From NCBI GenBank assembly GCA_000349905.1, contig KB722758.1, positions 414,966 to 442,593 of the forward strand: a stretch of 27,628 bases of DNA. Reading direction: 5' to 3'. Made by a program: the position numbers and the translations under genes. The stretch's first letter is position 1; each line of letters begins with the position of its first letter. The DNA is from Volvariella volvacea V23 (lineage: Eukaryota; Basidiomycota; Agaricomycetes; Agaricales; Pluteaceae). Positions 20,291 to 27,628 of the stretch are shown in pieces. The notes under the pieces are model-generated. The model was not told the origin of the DNA. It saw only the letters and a program-made list of their open reading frames with translations, and did no database searches.

Positions 20291-22483
20291 ATGAACTCCG
20301 ACAACTTCCGTCGTTTGTTAGGCACACAACGGCCCCCCCAATTCATTTTCGACATCGAAAGCACTGATTCAGATGCCACACGACAGCCCAAGTTCTACGA
20401 CACACATTTACACGAAGGCCTGCTCTTGAAGCACGTAAGAGTCGTTCCTCAGCTACCCGAATTTTTCATTCGCTGCGCGGTTGGGGCTATCGACAAAACT
20501 TCGGAGAGCAAGAGAAGAGTATTACTCAAGAAAATTATCGGAATCTGTAAGCGTGACATGGCATGGAATACCGCCACAATCCCGATCGCGGACGAGATGG
20601 ATCTCCAGTCCCAATTCAAGACACGATTTGCCCAACTGTCACAACAAGTCGCATCTCGTTTGCTGTTTGGTGACGACAGGGATTATTTCAATGTAACCAA
20701 ACCCCCTCCCGCTGCGCTTCGGGTAACAGGCTCGAAGGCGCAATTGGATTTATATTCCCGTATTGCAGGTATCGATGACACGACGCCGGACCTCGAACTA
20801 GTCAAGGATATGTTACAAGCGAGGCGTTCCTCTCTGATGGCGTGGGAATTGAAGAGCCTCGCAGCTGGAGACTATTCCACCATGGAGTCTGTCGTTGCTC
20901 AAGAAGGGTCCTTTGAATGGACTTATTGCACGAAGAAATCTGAGAATTGTGAGAAACGCCATCACTGGAACAGATTCCGACCTGGGGTCAGTGGAGCGCC
21001 TTGTGGTCCAGATGCCCAGTTACCTGTAGAATTAGTTGAATCCAGGTCTACATTTACTCAGGTGAGGTCATTGCTACTGGACTTATTACCATGCGTTAAA
21101 AGTCATTCAGAAGGAGGAATATGGAGTGCCCGACACTCATTTGACGGAAATCGAGGCGGGGACACACATAGAACGCGCAGCAAGGAAGCAGTTTCCCAGG
21201 CAGAAAGGAAAGTGGATCTGCCAGCAGGTCAGTCCGTCTCTTATGCATGAAAGCATCTACCAACATGCCTATTTGTTCGCCATAATTGCAAGGTCTGGGC
21301 TGGTGCTGTTGCCTCGGACGTCACACTTGTCATTGTCAGAAGCGGGACGTGGGAGATTTATTGTATCCGTATTCGCAGCACCCAGACGTTACTGATATCT
21401 CCTGTCATTGATGTACAAGCGCAGGCAGATTACCTCCTCTTGCAGTCCGGATTGACGATCTTCGCATATCAAGACGCAATTGAACGTGCCAAGGCTCTTA
21501 AACGTGGGGTAGACCCCTTCAGAGAGCTAAAGTACGACTTCCCCCAGAAAAAAGGCAAGGAATCTAAGTCAGAGCAGGATTTGAGGTGTCCCGAAGTAAT
21601 CTCCACATATTATTAAGAGGAAATTATCTGACGTTGAATCTAGGATGTCTACAAGGAGCTGATGCAGCATTTCCCGAAAGGACTCATAAATATTCAGCTT
21701 TGGACTGCTGATTTTCCTGCCTTTGATTGTCCATTTAAAGACGCAAAGATGAACTTTAGGAGGGAACCAGAATATACGGAGTCCGGTAGCGTAAACTTCT
21801 TGGGATCTCCGGAGGCAATACTGCGTTTACACGCAGAGAGCCCATCAGGGGATCTTCGCGAAGTATGCGAGGGTGTACTATACGCGAGAGGTCTTCAGGT
21901 CAGAGTCATCATAAAGTTGCGCGATGCCAAATCCGGATCAAGGGAGGTTCGACAAGAGTACAGGAAATACTGTAAACTTAGTAGCGTGCCAGAAATCAAG
22001 AAGGGATTAGCTTGGAGCTTGGGCCTGTACAAACACGAAGTGGACGAGGATGCGTGTACACAGTCATCGAGTGGTTCTATGGCAGACAGCTATCACTGCA
22101 TGTGGGTCATGATATGGGGAGGGGACGATTTAACACACTACACAACAATATCTCAAAAAGCAAGGTATGTCTTGCAGTCTATTTATCTTGAAGTAGCCTG
22201 CGAATGAACACACTATTACAGAGGGCGATTCGAAGAATTAATGAAGTGCCTTCACGATAACGGATGGGCGCACAGGCGAGTAACGAGGAAGCACCTGCTT
22301 TGGGACAAAGTTAGTGAGACCATTACCGTTATAAGTTGGGGGCGACTGCAAGAGAACCAATCTAGGAGACACAACGAATACACAAAGGAGGATCTCCACA
22401 AGCTAAAGGGTTGCTTGAGACACAAGAAGCAAATTCAGAAGGCGCGAAAGAGGCGACGTGCAGGAAAATGCAGTTCAACTTGA
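20291..22483 (+). CDS. Kinase-like paralogue A, predicted pseudokinase
   Basis: Exons 20291-21061, 21111-21227, 21293-21595, 21644-22164 and 22222-22483 give an intact 657-aa frame; introns are 48-65 nt, GT-AG, phases agree. Start: ATG at 20291; an in-frame ATG at 20009 would add 94 residues of unlike composition. Residues 1-257 match the N-terminal module of paralogues B and C weakly (for example H-L-H-E-G-L-L-L-K-H-V-R against H-V-D-G-Q-L-A-L-A-M-V-R). Residues about 285-380 match their second module. The kinase-like domain begins near 463: the glycine loop is degenerate, K488 (V-I-I-K) and E502 remain, but HRD is H588-R589-R590, the catalytic Asn is H595, and DFG is S609-W610-G611. The C-lobe stops about 45 residues later in a basic tail (K-A-R-K-R-R-R-A-G-K). 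Phosphotransfer therefore looks impossible; a scaffold or regulatory role is inference. First of three tandem paralogues. Confidence 0.72.
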
Positions 22484-22632
22484 AGGTGATGATGAGTATC
22501 TAGGTCTGGGCGTTGTTTAGCCAAAGAGCATGTAGGATATCCAATATGGTGCAACGAGATACCTTCATTTGATAATTTAGTCTCACGGTTGCTTTGCTCC
22601 AAGACTGTGTAACACCAGCTTTTCAAATCTTC

Positions 22633-24940
22633 ATGGATGGCCTCGATGACTACCTAACCGCGATTTCCTCCTGGACACACACCATTAAAGAGGACTTTAG
22701 TAACCCCAAACTCTCTATATCCCCATTAACATGTTTTGACAAGCACGTTGATGGTCAGCTCGCCTTAGCCATGGTTCGACCCCTCCCTGAAATCGTTTCC
22801 CTCCTGCTTCGCGTATGCGAAACTACCGTCTCATCTTATCGAGCCAAGTACTCAAATGTGGAGCCACCAGACCTCGCTGAATGGCAATGGGCTCGGTCAT
22901 TCAGCGTAACGTCAGCCAACACCACAGTGATTAACCACCAACTAGCGGCTTTCGCCTTTCACCAATGTACTTCGACATTGCTGTTCCATCCCGAAAATTT
23001 CTCGGAGACACCTGTCATAGTTGGTGACAATCTATGGGATAGGGAAACTAGCGAGGATACTGCTACTGGAACGTTACGAATGCATTATCGATATGACCAG
23101 AACGGTGGTGATAGTATTACAGCTTCTACGAAGCAAAAAATGGATGAACTTGAAAAATACTATCCAAACCTGGCTATATGGTATTTTCTCAGTTCGTCTG
23201 ATAGGTGGCACGAACAGTTCATCCGGCAATTAGGAGGGTCTAGAGCACGAAAACCAAGATGGACTACCCCCCAGACATCTGGGCACGTCACTCCAATTCC
23301 AATACCACCCCACGCCCTACCACCAGACGCGCCTGTTTCGCCCTGGTCCTCCTTACTTCGGAACGAACCTGTCAGTACCCGAAGCACAAGAATGACAGTG
23401 CTTCATTCGTCGCACTTCACTTTCAAAAATCAATCAGATTTGGCTGCAGTGACAACCCCCGCTTTACCAAAATATAGGTGTGCACCCAGTAGGGCATATA
23501 GACCTCAAGTCGATGATTACCTACAACGAGCCTGGAGTCACGCAATACGAGAAGACGCAACATTTCTTATCTTTCATTGTGGTAAATATGAACGCATTGG
23601 AATTCGACACCGAGCCAGTCAGACACTTTATCTTAGCGACGTGATCGACACGACTAAATTCGACTTGTATGGAAAGCTACAAATCGGATTGTACATCGCG
23701 ATCATTCAAGACGCAATGTCACGGTTAGAGGAACGCTTGAAACAGGCGAAGGTCGACAATCCCAGTGATCGCATACTTCGAAAGCGCAAAAGAAAGACAT
23801 CACCACTCAGAGAGAGTAAGCGAAGAAAAGGAAGAGGAGCACCACCATCATCGCGGTCTATGGATAAGACCCATGAACCATCTCTTGAGGTAGGTGTATA
23901 TTCAATTCAGACTATGGGTAGTGCCGGCTACTTATATCTGCAGGAAATGAAGGCGATGACGAGCACTCGAAAGCTAGCACTAGTGAACTTTTGCAACGAA
24001 CGTTACCTTCGCTCTCCGCGTCCCGCCTCTTACATCCGGCGTGAAGTTATCCACACCAAAGGGCGCCTTATCATGACCAACTTCACTCGATCAAAAGCGA
24101 GGAATAAATATTCTACCTTAGATTGTATAACTGTTACAGTTGGCAATCGTATTGGATCTGGCGCTTGTGGCAGGGTACATGAGGCGGTTTTATCGTTGAA
24201 GGACAATGGCTCAACATACCTGTTCCGTAAAGCTGTCGTAAAATTCTTGCTCAAGGACCTTGCCAAATGGAAGTCAGAACGAGAATATTGGATCTATCAG
24301 CACTTGGATACTGCGAAGGTAGCTGGGATACCGACCGTGTTTGGTCTATTCCAAGACCCTGAAGAGGGTTGGATGATGCTGGTATTGTCACACACAGGAC
24401 ACACGCTTAGTGCCCGAAAGGCTTCATTAAAGGCGGAAGAGCGACTTGTCTCCCAGACGGAAAGGTTTGTCTGCACTTTTCATTAACGCAATGTTATTCA
24501 AGAGATCATGTAGGGACGCTTTTATCCGTATTCTTGAAGAGATACATCAAGCAGGTGTTCGTCATCGAGATCTCAGATGGGGGAACATGACCATTGATGA
24601 CGACGGTCTACCATATATCATTGATTTCAATGCGTCTCACTTAGACGTGGCAATAAAGCCTGCGGAGACGAAGCAAGAGACGAAGAGGTTGGAAATGTTG
24701 TTGAATGGTGATGAAGGGGCAAACAAGATATCTATTACATTGTCAGATCTGGATACGGACACACTTGACGATCGGATAAGGTCCCTTCCTAAGCGCCTAC
24801 GACATCTCATCAGCCGAGATGCAGACACAGATACAGACTCGGATTCGAACTCACAATCGGACCTCGATCTGGACGAGTCAGATGAGAGCACAGACCTGAA
24901 CTCGAGCTCGTTTTCCAGCAGTACAGATTCTTCAAACTAG
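22633..24940 (+). CDS. Kinase-like paralogue B, catalytic residues present
   Basis: Exons 22633-23889, 23944-24464 and 24514-24940 encode 734 aa. Introns are 54 nt (GTAGGT...CAG, in frame if retained; paralogue C has one at the same place) and 49 nt. The upstream frame to 22594 has no ATG, so M at 22633 is chosen. An N-terminal module starts M-D-G-L-D-D-Y-L. A second module contains R-A-W-S-H-A-I-R-E-D and Y-E-R-I-G-I-R-H-R-A, followed by a basic K-R-K-R-K nuclear-localisation-like stretch. The kinase domain has G-S-G-A-C-G-R-V (490-497), K519, E531 or E533, H-R-D-L-R-W-G-N (610-617) and D630-F-N in place of DFG. It is short and followed by an Asp/Ser tail (from about 688). It resembles atypical, fungal-specific kinase families (FunK1- or Bud32/RIO-like) in the HRDLRWGN loop; exact family unassigned. 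Substrate unknown. Confidence 0.78.
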
Positions 24941-25260
24941 AATCTGGATTCACATAATCTACTTGGATTACCTCTCATAATCCCTCTAGTTGCCTCTTCG
25001 TTTCTAACTGCCCCACTCTATTTCTTATCCGTACTTTCATTTTATTCCTAAACACTCTCATACTTACGGTTTGTTGGTATATTACAAGGTCGTTATTCGT
25101 CTGCCCCATTGCTTCCACTTCGAGTTCCGACACCTCATATATGCATCATGCTCAATCTGCTTAAGTAATAGGACTACTATCCCTTACCGTACCTTCGGAC
25201 AGACCACTGCTTCGGACAAGTTGTGATACTGAGAGATCTGCTGCTTACCTTATCAGCTCG
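24941..25260. other. Intergenic, T/C-rich 3' region of paralogue B
   Basis: No gene is visible in these 320 bp. The sequence just after the stop of paralogue B is CT- and T-rich, consistent with a 3'UTR, and the later part would hold the promoter of the small gene beginning at 25261. Confidence 0.5.
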
Positions 25261-25697
25261 ATGTCACACAATCACGCTTTGCCGACACAGCCGCAAGCGG
25301 AGTTCAAATCTAACTTGGCTGAGTCAGCCACTCTGTCCAGTTCTCCAATCACTTTCCCGAAACCACTGAAGTTCTAGAACCGATCTGTAATTTCACTTAC
25401 AGCAGCTTCACAAAACACTGATAGAACAGTTTTGGCGTTCTTCTCGAAGGTTCGTGATGACGGAAAGGTAAGATGTAATGTCCAACCTTTGCCTTCAAAT
25501 AGCTCAACATCTCGTACAGAGAGAAGTTCACCGCCATCCTGAAGAATATCTTCGATCAAGCATACTACGACGCAAAGAAACACTCGGCGAAATGCGATTG
25601 GGAGATACATAAGATGAAGAAGGCATTAGATGCCGTCGATAATGGGAATGACGATCTATCTGATGATAGCGAGTACCCGGGAGATCGGGACGACTAA
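25261..25697 (+). CDS. Small three-exon gene between the kinase paralogues
   Basis: Three short exons, none long enough to stand out alone, join in phase: 25261-25339, 25403-25467 and 25524-25697 (105 aa). Introns are 63 nt (GTTCTC...TTACAG) and 56 nt (GTAAGA...AG; acceptor 25523 or 25526). The protein starts M-S-H-N-H-A-L-P-T-Q, has a Ser/Thr-rich N-terminus, then a Lys-rich, probably helical part (F-F-S-K-V-R-D-D-G-K-K-F-T-A-I-L-K-N-I-F) and an acidic end (D-D-L-S-D-D-S-E-Y-P-G-D-R-D-D). No family is recognised. It sits between paralogues B and C on the same strand. It could be a stand-alone partner gene, or the surviving tail of a further family member, since B also ends acidic. The weak first donor is the main doubt. 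Confidence 0.45.
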
Positions 25698-26065
25698 TGC
25701 GTATTGAACCCACTGTGATATCCTCCCTTTTAGCTGCTACTGGCGTGAGTGCTTCATCGATGTTCTTTATTACGTTCGAAGATTGCTACAAGCATATATA
25801 GCATGTAAACTATCCTTGGAAACTTAAACAATCAATATTGATACCCCAATTATTTGAAACCACCTCAACGATTGAATGGCCGAAGTTATTTTGATGGTGC
25901 TTTTGGGTAGCGACGACAGCCAATGGAAAGGCAGACATTGGGTGCTTAGCACGCCATGTCCGTGCGCGCACGCCGCAGATGGCATCAGATGCCACAAATG
26001 TGCAAACAACTCGTCTTCAATCGTAAATAATACAACCATCGCCATACATGTTCTAATGAGCAACC
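25698..26065. other. Intergenic between small gene and paralogue C
   Basis: No supported gene. Overlapping short frames on both strands are not distinguishable from chance. The stretch should carry the promoter of paralogue C. Confidence 0.5.
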
Positions 26066-27628
26066 ATGATCGACCGATATATCGACATTATCCTTCACCT
26101 CAAACCAAGCGGCCTCAACCCTCGCTTTCTTTGTGAACAAGAAATCTCTCAATGCCCATTGACCTACCTTGACAAGCACATTGATGACCACCTTACTGTG
26201 AAATCAATTCAGCCTCTCAGCGGCCTTGTCCCTCTCCTACTACTCATGGGCGACGCAACTGTTACATCGTCGCGTAGCCAAATATCTAGCTTGACTCCCC
26301 CCAAGATGTTCTTTAAGTCACCATTCAGCTTCTCTACGGCCTCCGGCAAATCGCTAGCCATTAACTACCTCAACTACGTATCATTACCTGTTAATGGTCT
26401 CATGACCACAATGATGTACCACCCCCAGCGTCAAGACACAGCTAACACATCACTCGGGAATTGACATAAGGAAAGAGAACAGTGCAAGTACTTTCTCGTC
26501 CTATTTTGGCGTTTCGTGCAAAGTGGAAAACGGTGAAGTCACTGAGCTACGTTGTGACCGCGAAGCATTGAGGAACACCCCGAAATCTACAAGGAAGAAA
26601 ATGCTGGAAATTGCCAAATCCCATTCGAAGTTGGCAGTATGGTACTTCATCACTTCTGCTGACGGGATGGCAGAGTCGATAGTACGAAATATAGGCATCT
26701 TATTGCCTCACAAACCAAAGTGGACAATTTCTCGTACCCAAGGTTATCCCCAGCCAACTGCTCGACGGCAGCCGCCTCCTGATGCATCGCACCCACTATG
26801 GGCATCACTACTGGACGATACCCGCGATTCAAGTTCGCAAACACCGCCCATTAAAACAGCCGAGACGGGTTCACAAATTGACAAAGTCATCACCACGCCG
26901 CCGATGTCCGAAGTTGCAAACGGTGCGAGTTATGAAGTAAATCCAGACGATTTTTTGCAGCGCGCATGGGCACACGCCGTGCGTGAAGATTGCACCTTCA
27001 TTATTTTTCACTGTGGGTCTTACGAACGCATTGGAATTCGTCACCGCGCTACTCAACACTATACCTTACGGAGCTCATCGATGTTTGTGACTTCTCTGAA
27101 TATGGGAAGCTACAAATGGGGCTGTACACTGCAATCCTAGAGGATGCGGAGTCTCGACTCGGGGAGCGTAACAGGTCTACTCTTAATGTGAAGGATATGA
27201 AATCAGAGTCTGCCCTAGGAAAGCGCGCACGAAGCCCTTCACCTGAGGAATCCAACCATAAACGACAGAGAACTGAGACAGCAGTTCCTGATCCTAAACC
27301 AGTTCCCGCCGGAGATTCCGTTGATGTAAGGATTTCCATTGATGAAAGCTTAAGAAAAATTACACTAACGCTAGCGTGTACGGGAATAGGTCCTCCATCT
27401 TGCCGCTTCTGACAGGAAAATCGCCCTAGTAAAAATTTGCTATGATAGCTACAACTCGCCAAGCCCAATATCTGCCCTCCGACGAGAAATTAGTGGACGG
27501 GATGAAGAGGGCAATCCCGTTACAGAGTTTGTCGAACCAAATGCAGATGACAAGTACTCTACGAGTCAATGTATGCTGGTTACTACTGAGAGGCTTGTTG
27601 GCGATGGAACTAGTGGCTTGGTCTACGA
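26066..27628 (+). pseudogene. Kinase-like paralogue C, two frame breaks, runs off the window
   Basis: Starts M-I-D-R-Y-I-D-I at 26066 and follows paralogue B: L-D-K-H-I-D-D-H-L, A-V-W-Y-F-I-T-S-A, R-A-W-A-H-A-V-R-E-D, Y-E-R-I-G-I-R-H-R-A, then a K-R-A-R-S-P linker. The frame is broken twice. Near 26456-26458 (GGG run) the frame moves by +1, else the protein ends at 26464. Near 27055, where B reads CAG-ACA-CTT, C reads CA-ACA-CTA, a one-base loss. After that, intron 27326-27389 (GTAAGG...ATAG) falls at the same place as in B, and the last exon reads to a glycine loop G-D-G-T-S-G-L-V-Y at the window edge. The catalytic part lies outside. Decay is likely, but both changes could also be draft sequence errors. 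Confidence 0.7.

Noticed and set aside
1..27628. CRISPR array, bacterial operon or prophage
   Set aside because: No regular spacer-repeat structure; spliced genes and an RPL19 gene show a eukaryotic nuclear sequence.

Overview
The window looks like nuclear DNA of a filamentous basidiomycete, probably an Agaricomycete. The evidence is many short phase-consistent GT-AG introns (mostly 48-65 nt), a fungal HAL4-type kinase, a fungal GtaA-type glutaminase and an intron-rich RPL19 gene. No prokaryotic operon structure is visible. Similarity to Rhizoctonia/Ceratobasidium-type genomes is an impression, not a demonstrated placement. A run of 100 N at 14184-14283 shows this is a draft scaffold.

Layout. 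1-475 is LTR-like, with repeats, a hairpin and a TATA box. 476-3105 is AT-rich and contains no CpG dinucleotide at all, which suggests an old, CpG-hypermutated transposon. 3106-4660 has normal composition and no gene I can support. 4661-5592 encodes a small single-pass membrane protein with a Pro/His-rich tail. 5786-6637 (minus) is RPL19. 9085-11167 is a HAL4/SAT4-like Ser/Thr kinase in four exons. 11168-15200 is gene-poor. About 15249-18819 is a GtaA-like secreted glutaminase with a C-terminal transmembrane anchor, about 19 exons and at least two lesions. 18910-20114 has weak minus-strand coding signal.

The right third (20291 to the window end) is the most unusual part. Three tandem, same-strand, full-length paralogues share two N-terminal modules I do not recognise and a C-terminal kinase-like domain. 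Paralogue A (657 aa) has lost the catalytic Asp, the Asn and the metal-binding Asp, so it is a predicted pseudokinase. Paralogue B (734 aa) keeps all key kinase residues, except that DFG is DFN, and has an acidic Asp/Ser tail. Paralogue C is broken by two single-base frame changes and runs off the window. A small three-exon gene (105 aa, Lys/Asp-rich) lies between B and C. RPL19, HAL4 and GtaA are ordinary single genes with no evident functional link. The kinase-like cluster looks like a locally expanding and decaying accessory family; its function is unknown.
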